DNA from: Plakobranchus ocellatus
Taxonomy: Eukaryota > Mollusca > Gastropoda > Plakobranchidae
Direction: 5' to 3'
Length of the DNA: 34,208 nucleotides
Assembly: GCA_019648995.1 (NCBI GenBank)
Contig: BLXT01006926.1
Coordinates: 1,068,838-1,103,045, forward strand
The number at the start of each line of letters is the position of its first letter. The stretch's first letter is position 1. Of this stretch, positions 11,401 through 25,400 are shown one piece after another. The notes under the pieces were generated by a model. It saw only the letters and a list, made by a program, of their open reading frames with translations. It did not search any database and was not told the DNA's origin. The position numbers and the translations under genes were made by a program.

Positions 11401-14400
11401 AGCCTATATAATATTTTTTTTTCTCTTGATTGGCATGTCTGGGAACTTTCAATTAAAACATTATAATCACATTAAAAGCTGATATGTTCTCTTTTTTTTC
11501 GTAAATTTCTCTAAGGAACTTCTTTCATCGTACATATGTGTGAGGAGAAGATGGAGAACAAGACATGTGCTTCAGGTATTCACTGCATATTTTATTTTCT
11601 GTATCTTAAAACAAATAAGATATAAAACAAGTATTATTTATTTACTTTGATAGCAGTTTACATCATTTCTAAAAAACTGATTTAATTTTGGGCATATTTA
11701 CTGCAAAGACTGCTTAACATGAGATGTATGCTAAATTCACCTCAAATCTCCCTCAACCTTCATTTTTTTTCCTTTACAATTTACAAAATAGAAAAAATTG
11801 GAACGAAATAATTTCTGTGTTTTCATTTTGTTTGAAAAATAATTTTTAGAATAATATCTTTACAAGAAAACCATGTACATTTAATCATGATGCCATATAT
11901 TCATTCAAAAGTAAAAACTTTTTTTTTTCAAACCAAACAAAATACAAAAGAAAAGGCTAGGGAAATTAAAGACTGGAGGTTGATTTATCAGTCTCTGACA
12001 TATCCTTGGATAAAAGTTTTGTAAAGAAAGTAGATTGTTTTTGGAAAGCAATTTGAAATATTTTTAGATGGTTGGATCAGACATGCCTACCATTCCATAT
12101 ATTTTGGATTCACTTTAGAATTCCAGTTGAGCAGGACCTACATTCCAAAATTCTGCATTTTTATCACAAAATCCGGAATTTTGCCTTTTTGAGATTGGCC
12201 TTGCCCTCAATACCAAGTCTAGTCTAGGTTTCAAATCCATCAAAGGAGGTGTGAGGCAGGGATGTATAATGTCTCCTGATCTTTTTAACCTATATAGTGA
12301 AATAATCTTAAGAATTGTGATTATATCTCAGGCTTAAAAATAAATGGAGAGAATCTTAACAATCTCAGGTGTGCAAATGATACCGTTTTAATTGCAAAAT
12401 CTGGCAATCAACTTCAAAAACTTCTAGATACTGTACTTTTAGAGAGCGAAAGAACGGGCCTGTCTTTGAATGTAAAGAAAACGGAATGTATGGTCATCTC
12501 AAAGAAATCCTCTTATCTCAAGAGCAATCTCGCTAGCAAAGGCGAACAAATTAAACAAGTTACAAAATTCAAATATCTATGTTACCTGATAATAGCAAAC
12601 AGAAACATAAATATGAAAACCAAAATAAGGTTAATGAAACATATGTATGGTCAGTACTTTTATATAGTAGTGAGTGTTGAATAATTAACAAGGAAACACA
12701 GAAAAAAAACAGAAGCAGTGGAGATGTGGTTTATCAGAAGAATAATGATGATATCATGGACAGAAAAAGGTTTAATGAATTAATACTGAAAGAGGCTTAT
12801 CTTAAGCGATCATTGATCAAAACCACAAGCCAGAGGCAACTACAGTTTGTAGGCCATATTTGCCATCACAAGAGTTTAGAACACCTAGCAATCACTGTCT
12901 TTGGGCTTGCAAGCTAAAGAGGGTATAAGGTGGGGTGGGGCAATCCTATTGGTGCAGTGTTTGTATTTTTTATGTACATCATTCCAAGGCCTACCTATCA
13001 CTGTTGACACGTTGACCGTCAGCCACTCACCTGGACTAGAGTTTTTTCAAGACTTCATCTTTGTGAGGAAAGCAAGTACAAACATGCTGATCGAAAATTT
13101 GAAATCAGTGATTCTGAATTAAGGAACTCATTGGAGCAGATTTGAATAGAAATAAACAATTTTGGGATAATTTTTTTCCATTTTAAATCTGTCAACTTTA
13201 ATTAAGTCAGTGGTTGGTTAAAGGTTATTTCTTTTAGACTTTGAGGCTGGAACTGTACACACAAAGTCTGGCCTTATTAAGTGCTTTGCACAGGCTGATA
13301 TAGACTCAGCATTGAACTTCGGAGCTTGGTGCAAGACTGCCAGGCACTAGCCATTGTCAGTCCTGGGATAATTATAAACTACCTTTAGTTCTAGAACTTT
13401 AATATTCAGTCAGGCTTGGGCATTTTTAATGAGTCTCTTTAAAGTGACTAAAAGGGAGTAGCTCTATACAGAAATTCTAATTCGCAAAAGACCCTAAACA
13501 TTGCTTTTAAAAAAAATGCATCAGGGCATTCCACATTTTAAAGATAGGCTAGGGGATTTTTATCGTTATTATTCTCTGAGAAAAGCTAGTAAAATTGAAT
13601 TTTAGTGGCAGCATTCAAATCAGTGATCCAAAATTAAATAAGCCATTGCAGTACCAGTATAGTAAAGCATTCTAAGGACAGTTTTTTTTTTCTATAGTCA
13701 TTAATCTGGGGCCAATTTGCTAAACATTAAGCAAACAAATTGGAATATATGCACTCAGGTATGTATTAGGCATGCTGGCTTAGTGCTTTGCTGCGTTTCA
13801 GACAGAAAGAGGAACTGATATCCTCTACACTCCCCCCCCATTTTGAAGCTACACCTGTATGATTTAAAGCACCTTTTTCTAAAGTTGGACTTAATTACAT
13901 TGAGTACTTTATTTTTTTTATCCAATCAGCATCAGTTTCTGTCACATTCATGTTTGTTCCGCATTTTTATCTCATATTCCGCATTTTTGCTCTTGATGTT
14001 CTTCAATAGTTTTTTCAAGGGTAGGCATGTCTGCTGGATATAGTAAAAAAAAAAAAAAAAAAACTTTTAGAGAATACAAAATAAGAGCCTGAAATTACTG
14101 ATGCTAAATTTTTCATATTAACTCTTTTGTGTGACCAAAAAAAAATTGCTCTGGCAACTTGTTTTATATCTATGATGAGTTCAAATGTATCAAATTAAAT
14201 GCTAATGGCCCCATATATATCATTTCAAGTAATCTAGGAGTGATTATGTAAAAAATAATCATAGATTACAAAATGATATTTATCTATATAAATTGATTTA
14301 CAAGTTTCCTCTAAAATTTTGAAGTGTTCCATTATCATTTTGGACCGCTTTTAGATTTGGATGGGTTTTTTTTTTTTTATATAAGCAGCAATATCAGAAA

Positions 14401-16418
14401 CAATATTCTGATTTCATTTAGAAATGAATATGGACAAGGAGGAACACAGTATTTTATAGCTTTTGTTTTTGTGTTTAAAGTGCAATTTGATAATGGTGGC
14501 ACATCTTGCTTTTGATATCTTATCTCGGCGTGGAGTTTTCATGTGTGCTTTTATGCTTGCCACTTTTAGCTTGCATATTTGCTAACATAGATGAGTAAAT
14601 TCTAAAACTTAAAGCTTATTCATTTTCAGGTTATTCTGAGCAATGCCTGCATAATAACATTTGTCATGAGCAAGCATTGTGGTGATTTGGAAAGAATTTA
14701 CATCGACAAATCACTTGTTGGCAAACTTAGCTCTGAACTAATATGTGATGGTCAGTAGTCTTCTTATTTATATAGCAACTTTCAACATTTTATTTTTAAA
14801 TGAGAATCAGATTTTTTTTCTCATCAAAATATAAAACAAAATCACTGCAAATCTGTGGAAGATTAAGATAAACTATCCTTATTAAATTGTGTCACTTTTT
14901 GTTCCATGTTTCGAGAATGTATGTTATATGACTGCGTAATTTTAGTAACATCATGAAATATGAATAACTTCAGCTGCCTTTCAAGTTGGCTAACCTCACA
15001 AATCCATGTTAAAGGGAAACAATCTCATTTTATCTTTTTAGGTGAGATCTGAAAAGATGGAAAAAAAGAAGTAATATCTAAGACCAAGCCTGATTGTTGA
15101 AAGAACACTTTTCTTTTTTCTTTTGACACGATAAGACCTGCTTTCATGTGTCAGGTATTAAAATATTCTCAGCTGAACATGAACAATTTAAAGAGAAAAA
15201 TCTTTTTAGCAATGCAGTCATGAAATACATTTAGTGGTTACAAAATTTGGGACTGCCATAGGCCATATCAGTCTTATTGTTAAAAAAAAAAATTTTTTCC
15301 AAAGGCCCTCTTATGAATAAATTCTAAGTTCTTTTAGACCTTTTTTTTTTAAGTTGTATGTATTTTGTTGGTTTTGTTAACACATAATTAACCACTTCAC
15401 TGTTTTCTGTGTGCCAATTTGTTTAGCCCTATACAGTCAAGATCTGAATTTGTTATAGTCTGGTTCCAGACTCAATCTCAGGAAGATTTGAATAAAACTA
15501 AATCTAGATAATTATATCAATCCTAGATCTGTTACATCAAGTCTAAATTGTAGATTACCTTAATAGATTATTAGATTAGCACAAACATGTATGCATCTGT
15601 GTTTTTTTGAACATTACAAATACTCACTGCAAAAAGCTTACCCTTCATTTGATTACAGAGCTTTCTAAGGGAAATCACTTTAATAAGCTAAGCATAACTT
15701 TTTTTGAATTGAAGAAAGAATACCTGAAGTGAAGTTTGCTTTAAGCAGGATAAGCATTGGATGAACAGCACATAGAGGCCCACTCGTCATAGGATGTACA
15801 ACATGGTTCATCCACAACTCAGTGAGCAGATTAATGTAAAAAAAATCTATTAGGATGGACTTAATCCCAGAAAAAAGCTTATATAAAAAAACATAATTTT
15901 TGTTAAAATACTTTTATTTCGCAGCATTTCTCACAGATCAATATTTGATAGCTTCCCACTCGCATATGAATAAAGTTGACTATGCATATTTCACAAAACG
16001 TCCACCCCTGAATGAAGCTGCAAAACGGTTAGATAAACTCTCCCAGTGGGAGCCAAAGGTAGGTTTCCAGTCACATTTTTGTGTTAAGATTTCAGTTTTA
16101 GGTTTTAAAAATGTCTCTCTCCAGATAGGGATCTTTTTTTAATTTCTTAAATTCCATTTTCTCCAAAAATATAGTTCAATTGTGTTTGTGTTTTGTTTTT
16201 TTTTAAGTGATTTTTTTAAAATGTGTTTCTTTACTTTAAAGGCTGCAAGGTATTCTCTCATGTTCTTTCTCTTTATTTTATTCTTATAACATATGTTATG
16301 GCTTTCAGCTGAAAGAATTTCCTGAAAAAAATTTGTTGAAAATCTGTTTGAATCTTACATACTAGTTATATTTGTAAAGCCATTCTTACAGAGAATTTAA
16401 TGTTATCAGTTTGTTACA

Positions 16419-16466
<48 letters not shown>

Positions 16467-19400
16467 TTTTATTTTTTTGTTTTGTATTTTCATGCTAGGT
16501 CACTCAACTAGAAATTCCCGGCCCAAAGGGAAGGCGGCTGGACAGGTGCATTTCTATGAACATGACACAAGATGTGGTAAGGAGGTCCTGGCCTTTTCTT
16601 GAGCCATTACTTTAACCATGCCAGGGGTTTTTTACTCTAAATCATCATCTTTGATGTTTTAGGATTTTTGCAAGCATCAGTAGTAAAACAACTAGACTGA
16701 TTGGCTAGTTCAGACCTGTTTGGGCTGATTGGGAAATGCTGTTTCTCTTTATGTTACCTTTTCATGGCTATCTGACCCACTTATGATGTTGATGAGATTG
16801 AAATTGCCCAAGCAATTAGAGAATGTTTTCTTTATCAAACACTAGAAGCCAAGTTGTAAGTTGAAGTTCAGAAATGATAAATTTTTTTGTTTCAATTTTT
16901 TTTTTTAGCTACTTGCTAATGCAAGACATGAATGTTGAGTCTTTTTGCTTCATTATGACAAATTTCACAGATTCTTTGCCCAAAACAAACCCTAAGTAGA
17001 TTGCTAAGCCAGGTCATAAACTGTAGGTTGAGCCAAAACCAAAGATGTGTTACCTTAATGCAGTAGACAGCATGTTATAATTGAACCTGCATTAGTTATA
17101 TTTTGAAACCTATAACATATTATAGTAAATATTTAAATTCTTTTACATTGGGAAAAAATGTCAAAAGTCTATACTATGTATTATATTTATTGTCATGAAT
17201 TTCTCACATTTGCTGACGATTTAAAAAATGGCTGTAAGAAATTGAAAAAATTATATGTTTAAAAACGAGCACTGAAATGAAGCAGCATCAACTCACAGAA
17301 AAATTGTAATTGTAGATCAAAGATCAAATCATACTTTTATTATTTTGTATCTCAAGCTGGGAAAAACAGCTTGCAATCCTGTAAAAAGATCAGATATATT
17401 AACCATTGCTTTTTGTGTGTTATGCAGTGATGTAGACAAGTGCCAAAAACTGTTACATCATAGTTTTCTAAATAATAGCACTCATGATTGAACTATTAAA
17501 CCCCCCCCTCCCCGTTATTTGACTGAGCAGCTGGCAGTATTTGACAATGATGCAAGTGCTTGACACACACAACAATCTGGGTGTTCCTCTTTTGGATTGT
17601 TTAACAGAGAAAATTCTGCACCATACCTTTTTTTTTTTTTTTGCCAAAGTTTAAATTGCTTAGTCTCAACACAGAGAAAGTATAGGGATGATTTTATAAA
17701 AAAGAACCAAAAAAATCTTAGTTCATACTATAAGGCATAGTGGGAGATCTGAATAACTGAAGATAGCAATTTGCCTTGTACTTTTGTTTTTAGCTGACAC
17801 TTGAGGTTAAAACATTATTTTGACACCTCATGTTTAGGTGCTTGTGTGGTGGTCGTTTGGCAGTGGCGAGGCATGGCCATGGAGCCCCATGTCAAGTGAC
17901 AAAGAACGGGCAAACATCTGCATCCTTAGTATCCATGGGTGAGACAATTTTATTTCAGTTTTTTCATGACCCAAATTCAATATAAATTTGAATAATATGT
18001 CATTACTTTTTTTTTGGTAAGATATTTATATATACCCTCTCAACAGTATTTTATACTGAGTTTCCCCCATCATCATTCTGTTCAGATCATTTGAATAGAG
18101 TACATCTCTTTATTTCTGCCTCTCTTGATTTCTAACTTTTGTAAAAGAGCAAGATGCTCTTGTCTCATCTGACAATTCAGGTGTCTTTGAAACAGTTTTT
18201 GAATTGTCCTAACAACTCATGTTATAAGAACATTAAGCTTTTTTTTTCTGTTCATGAAATTTTCAACGATCTTCTGAAAGGTTACTTTTGACGCGAGCTT
18301 CTGAAAGATTACTTTTGGTTTTAATTTGTTTTTAAATATCTTCAGTTATGTCCAGTATTTATGGATTTGTAAGTGTATTAAATTATACCTTTTCAAAACC
18401 TTTCTTCACTCTGTAATTGAGATGTTTTTGATTTTCATGATTGTATTCTTTTTATTTAAACTTTCTTATGCTTACTTCTTTGAAAAAAAATTTCAAATGG
18501 AAATGAGTCTTTGAAACCTAAGGTTTAAGTTTGAAGCTGTAGTTTAGGCTCCAATCACACATCTAATTCTTTAATACATCGCATATGTTTTTAATCAAAC
18601 ATGTTTGTATTATATGCCTTGTGAGGCTGAGCAAGTTTAACTAAAATACCTTCTTTTCATTCTTTCTGATATGTGAATTTGTGATATAATTTTTAAATTA
18701 CTTTTCCTCTTCTAGGCCAATGATTGATGTGATAGCTTACACCAAGACAGAAGCAGAACCCATTCAAGTTAATTTTAGGTATATCCTTTATGTGTCTTTT
18801 ACTGTCTTATGTTTCAGTTGTAATTATTTTGCAGTTGACCATATAAATTTTCAGACTTTGATATTTAGAACTAGTGATGATCATGAGCCTTACAGGTAGG
18901 TTTATGTTCATGATTTAGAAAGACAGTTAGGAAACTGAGAAAAATATGAGNNNNNNNNNNNNNNNNNNNNNNNNNNNNNNNNNNNNNNCATATCATCTGA
19001 TACACTTACAATAAAAAGATTTTTTTGACATTGCAGTTTGAGGGGACTGAATTTAAAATAGTAATCACTCAGTGTTTCTGTTACATATGAAATTCAATTA
19101 ATTTAGGGGGTTTGCTGTTGTTATTCTTGTTTTTTTGTTTTGTTTTAGGGGGGCAGTTGTTTTGGGTCAAATTAAAAGAGGACGGGGGTTATCCTGAAAA
19201 TTTTTTTTTATATATTTGTATACTTTTTCAACTACCATGATTTGGTTGAGCTCATCAAGCCATCACCATAAAAACGCTGCCAAAATTATCTTTGGATATT
19301 TGAATGAGTATTTATAGGGTAAAAAGAATTATTAACCACAACAAGCAATTTTCAAAATCATTGTATATAATATATTAGCGCAATCAAAAGAATTTTGAGA

Positions 19401-22400
19401 AAAATTAATTTGAAAACTGGAAGGACAAAAACAGAAACGCATGATATATATTTTTGTGATTCAAAACATCCCAGCTTGATATGGATCCTCTCCATTTAGG
19501 CCATTCTTTGGCTTGAAACACCCACAGCTGTCATTTTCTAGCTCTTATTTTTCTCCTTGACCTCAGCTGTGCAGCCTGAATGCCAGGCATTACACCAGCG
19601 TTGCTACTTTCAGTATTGTGAAATAATATGATCAAGGCTAGAAATCTATGTCTTCATATTAATAGAGAGTAGTCTTGATATTGCATGTATTACTGAGTCC
19701 ATGTGGGCTACTTCATTAGGCACTGTGATTAGCTTGCTGTAATTTTTGTTTAAATACATTAAATTGGCTGCTTTAGGGAACACTTTTTTTTTTCATAGTA
19801 TTCAGTGTTTGTCAGAGAGAAAATAATTATCTGTTATTTATACCTCTTTTTGATAAAGCTATATACAACCTCATCGTATTTTCTGTCTGGAACAACAAAT
19901 TGGTGGGCATGGAGAAATAACAGCCAGATCCTGTACATATGAGATTATTCGAGGACAGGTAAGGCAGACAATTTTTTTCACAAACTCATTACAAATATTA
20001 TTTGGTGAGGAACATGAATTTTTGTTACATGATGGTGTCTGGCATCAAATTTTTAGGAAGAATTTAGAGTTGTGTATTGTGTTTTAAGAAGTTTCTGCAT
20101 TTTTTTTAAATTTCTTTTTGCAAAATACTACTCAGAAGATTGAATGAGCTTTGCTCAAAAGACTCAAGTCTATTTGAGCTCTCATAAGCATAAAAAGATG
20201 ACTCTTTTTACATAAAGCAACTGAAGCCATCTTATATGCCTCTCAAGGCTTTTATAGCCAATGAATTCTTTTCTAGCTAGAAATTATTTTAAAGGTCAAA
20301 AGAGAAGTCAGAAGGTGTATAGGTTAAAACCTCTCATGCATGCTTAATTCATTGTCCTCTAGTTATCGTGGCAGTTTTTTTTTATTTTGAAAGATGGCAC
20401 CCTCTTTCAAACATCCTGATATCATCTGATACACTGCTTCACACAACTTATTAGGGATTTCGTATTACTTGGCTGCATGATTGGTTTCCTCTCGGGGAAG
20501 CAGAAGCAGCCTTTGCATGTCTCAAAAACCGGTGGCCAGTAACTTTTTTTTGCAGGTCGTTAAGTCTTGAAGATTTTGGGGTGATATTGATGAAGTGTGT
20601 TCTATTACATTGAATCTTTTTTATCTTTGGTTTCATGTGATGGATCCATATTCCTTAGCATTTTATGATGGCTTGTAAGCATGAGTACTCTTGTGGTTCC
20701 CTGGTAATTTTTTAAAACTTCCTCACACTTTTTTGTATCCTAGCTCATAAAAGACAATTCTGCAAAGTGATAACTTAGAGGGAATCTTAAACATTAGCTC
20801 AATCATGAATTTTGAACATTTGGCTGAAAAAAATGAGTTTTTAAATCCCTGTTGCGTTTCTCTCTGTTTTGGCAGACAGTGAAAGGCCTTCATTTTACTC
20901 ATTGTGTAAATTAGAATTGCCCAAATCCTTAAATAAATCGAAACTTTGGTGGGCTCGCGACTTTATAAGTGTTCTCACTCAAATGTTTTCAAGTTCTGCA
21001 CAAGTTTTGGTGGTGTTTTTTTGCATTTATATGACCAAAATAAGGAATTGCAGCTCTACTCATCTTTGTTACACAATTTTGACAGATAATTGCTAACTTT
21101 GTTGTGACTTTCTGAAATATTTCCATAGATATGCTCATTTAAATAGTGGCCTTTAAAACAAAGCCAAACATTTTTTAATGGCTAATGATACATGGCAATT
21201 TTTATGTTGTTTTTTGGTAGAGCTATCATACTTGTGACAGAAATAGGATTGTAGAAATTTTCTTCTTTTTAAGTAAACTCAATATATGTAGATTTTACAA
21301 AATGCATTGGTCTTCAAAATTACATTTAAATTTAATGGACCGTCAATCTCATAATCCATGTGTCATGGGAAAAGTCTTTTGTACTTTTTTCCCCTGTCAC
21401 TTTTTATTCAATTTAGGTATGTCAAGTGGTTTTTACATGTTTTTTTTTTTTGGGTCCCTGAGCATGATAGTCAAGAGGGCATAATCTCCAAATGTGATTT
21501 TTTTTAAACTTTGCATTTTGAAAGGTGCTCATATTAAAGAAACCTTTTCAACAATTGCTTTCATTTACAGATTCAAACGGCATCAGTGGTTAACATTCCT
21601 TTAAAAAGTAAGTAAAAAAAAAATAAGTATGGCTTTTATGTCATAGGCTGTCTTTTAAGCATTCAAAAGAGATGAAGTGTCTGTCCAAAGTTCGTATAAA
21701 TGACAGTTGTAGATATAAGAAGAAAAGGGGAAGCAAAATTAATGCATTTTTCCCAGGCATTAACATTCTAACACCTGATACATGGTGAATTTGGGGAAGC
21801 GGAAAATCCTCATCATGATCTGAATTTTAAGAGTTTATGGAGTGTGGGATTCTCTGTGCTTTGAGCATATTCAATCAAATTTGAGTGCTAAGTGTTGTGG
21901 CACTTTATAACCTTAATAGTGGAAGCAAGATTTTGGCATATCCAGAGCCACTTAGTGACAATAAAGTCTCATATTTTGGGGGGTTTCAAAGCTTTTTCAG
22001 CAGGCAGACTTCTTCATTCCTGGACCTGTCTGGGGTTTGGCAGCTCCTCAAACCAGGTCTGCAGGATTTTTTTTTGGCCAGACATTACCTATTTAACATG
22101 GGTATGTGATATTGAAGTGTACGCAGCTATGGTTTTCTTTAGGACCTCTACCAATCTTTATGCCTCAATTAAAGTTTTTTCATGCACAAATAAATAAAAT
22201 GGGGAATAAATTGGACTAAAATAAAAAGCAGAATCATTTTTGGTGTTTCTGCTTTCAGTATAGCATTTCCTTTGAGGCTATTTCTGCAACTTTATTGTGA
22301 TTCTCTTTTTTTTTTTTTAACCAATTTGAGGGAAACATACAGAATGGGTTTGAGCGGAGTTTAATTTGTTTTGAAAATGTCCATAACAGTTTTGTGTGGC

Positions 22401-25400
22401 TCAAGTTCCTTTCTGTATTTTATTGTAAAAAACGCATGAAACAAACCTATATTATGATATCAGTAGCTAAAGACTTGTTTTGTTTTTTGTTGTTGTTTTT
22501 TTAATCCATATTGTTGACAGAAAAAAAGTTACATTTACCACAGGTCTTTAGTTTTGACTCATTAGAATTGGTTTCAAGTTACAACTTTATGCTTTATGAC
22601 CTGGTATGTGAGGTTTGACTGATTAAAATTATATTTAGATAAAGGACAAAGAGTAGAAAAAAAAAAACTAAAGCAAAACTGTGATGTTTAACATATTCAA
22701 ATTTTGATATACCTATTTTCAACATATTCCAGATGTTGAATGTCACACTTTTAAAGGATAAGACGCTAAGTATTCATCAATTTACATTCTCCTACATCAT
22801 GTCTTTAGAAAAAAAACAAAAAATAAAAAAACGCTCCTAATTTGTATCACATGCATGCATAGAGGAGAATGCTCAAAAAGGTAATTGCTTGCCTCTGTTA
22901 TGATCTTGTTGTTTTGTTTTGTTTTGTTTTGTTTTAATTATAAAGGCTTTTTGGTTTACTGTTATAAAGTTTTATTTTTAGTTTAAATTTTAAACACCAT
23001 TGAACATAATGCCACTGTTCACATGTAAGAGTAATTCCTTGGGTAGAGCAACCAATCTAGACAAGGCTTGAATTTTGAAACAATAAGATGAAGATGCAAG
23101 GCTTTTAAAAAAAGTTAATAAGTGTAGAGATTCATTACAAGATATATCGACTTGATTTTGATTTGAAAGCCTACACTGAGATGATAAGATAGTTTGATTT
23201 TACCATTTGGTGCCCTGCATATTTGTATTTAATTGTTTTTCCACAGATTAACTTTTACATTTGATGTTTGGTTGGCTTTCTACATCAGCTTTCCTTGAAG
23301 AGGAAGGCTCAATACATAGTCTATTTGTTTTCTTTAGATTAAAAACTTACTCCACATAATAAAGAATGGAAAAAAAACCTGAGTCACTGTAAACTTCTTT
23401 CCCATAAAGGATTTTAGAGTTCACATATGGGTGAAAGCTAACATTTTGAAGAGGAAAAGTTTTGATTGCCTAGCAAATGCTAGGTTTCATTGCACAGCCA
23501 AATACAGTGACAAATAAAGTTTTTGTACAATTTGATATTCCAAAGAAATGATTATGATCACACAATGATGGCTTGTTTTCATTTATTTTTTCCACACCAA
23601 AGGTACAGTTGTCTGTCAGGCTAGAAGCCCTCAAGAGGAAAAGCTCATTCTAGGCCTATCAGACTGCTCTCTGGTAAATATTGGGTGACTTGTATTTTTT
23701 TTTTTTTTTCTAACATTGTCTTTTCATTACACATATTATTCTTGAAATGCGATAAAGCAAAAAATAATAAAACGAATAAACTTCTTTACAGTTTTTCAAT
23801 TGTATAGTATAAGGGCATGTTTGGTCAAATTTTCATGTTTGGGCGATTTTTGGTCCAGTTTTAGAAATCGGCATATTAGGCTTCCTCAACCATTTGTCTA
23901 GAAAAAAGTTTGAATTTATAATGAAAACAATCATTTCGGGCCATAATTTGGGTTTTAGAAAGGCAAATTCTATGTTTTTCCTCTGTATGCAAAAATCTTT
24001 GTTGTCCGTTTTCTCAAAATTGAGTTTTTTACACTAAAATCCATAAAACTTTTTTGTTTTCTATCCAAATGACCTGAAATTTTTACACAGCATACATTTA
24101 TGTGTATTACACTGATTTATAGAGTACTTTAGCTGTAGAGTTTCTCATTTTGAAGTTATCATTTGTTCAAGTGTGGAAAATTGTGAGAAATTTGAAAGAT
24201 GTCAAAATTTAGTTCATGCACCGTGAGAAGAAAAATGTATGAATCAAAAAACTCTTCTATAGGAATGTTTATGTGGCTTCTTAGATGCTTCAGACAAATT
24301 GGTAAAAAAGCGAAAAAGGTTTTTAAAAAACCTATTCATAATAAAAATCAAAGATGGCCGCCATAAATATCAGGTAATTTATCAAAATAGTTTCTTTTTA
24401 TTGTCCATTGTCTAATTTGACCCAAACACATACATCAATAAAGCTAAAACATCAAAAATAAAGAAATAACAAATTTCACCCTATTTGACACCACATGCCC
24501 TTAATAGATTTTAGAGACCAGTAAACTCCTGTCTTTTCTTTTCAATATTAAATGAAAACCTGATATGATATCAATCCTAGAATGCAAAAGTAAAGGGAAA
24601 AATAGCATTCAAAATTAAATGCAAAACTTTTGTTTTCTTTCTTTTGAATATAGAGGTTCTCAAAGATTTACATGGATCAATTTTAAAATCAGAAAATACA
24701 CTTTAAATTTAAAATGATTTAGGCCTACAATTGTAATCCTCTTCAATGTCATTCTTTGTTATGAAAGAAAACAACTTTAGTCAAGTATAAATCTAAAAAA
24801 ATTCAGAATACATGTATTTAGAATTGAAAATGGCTTACCAGCAACCAACGGGTTATCACTGACTCCCACTAAATAAAGAATTTAATCTTGAACTAGAAAA
24901 TGTCTAGACCATAATCTAATTCAGTATAGGCCTAGGTCTAAATAACTGTGTTTAAGTTATCATCTAGGTATCAAAGTTAAAATGTGATGAAGAGCAATGG
25001 ATTTGGCGTGAAATATTAAAGAGTAAGTGTATAGAATGCAAATTTTGTCATACCTGAGTGGATTCTTGGATAAAAGTGTAACTAATTTCAGGCAGAGTCT
25101 TTGTTATGAAGCAACACTTTGATCATTTTGAGAGTTAGCAGCAAGTTTCATGGGCTTAGTGATAGGAGCTTACACATAAACTTTTTTCTTACTCTCCATT
25201 TTTTTTACCAGTCCTTCAGACCCTTGCTGCAGTAGAATCTTATTTCTTGTCTGTTCTATTTATATCAATCACTCAGTCTCAAACATATAGCAATTTTTTT
25301 CCATTCATTCAGCCCAGATCTGCACTTTAACTTATTTCTTCTTTTGAATTATAAAATTGCATGGTTTAGATCTCTTCCTTGTTTTTTTGGACAATTCATA

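Noticed and set aside
24340..24365. aagatggccgcc as a start codon in strong context
   Set aside because: The frame is short and lies inside a repeat element in an intron; there is no coding evidence.
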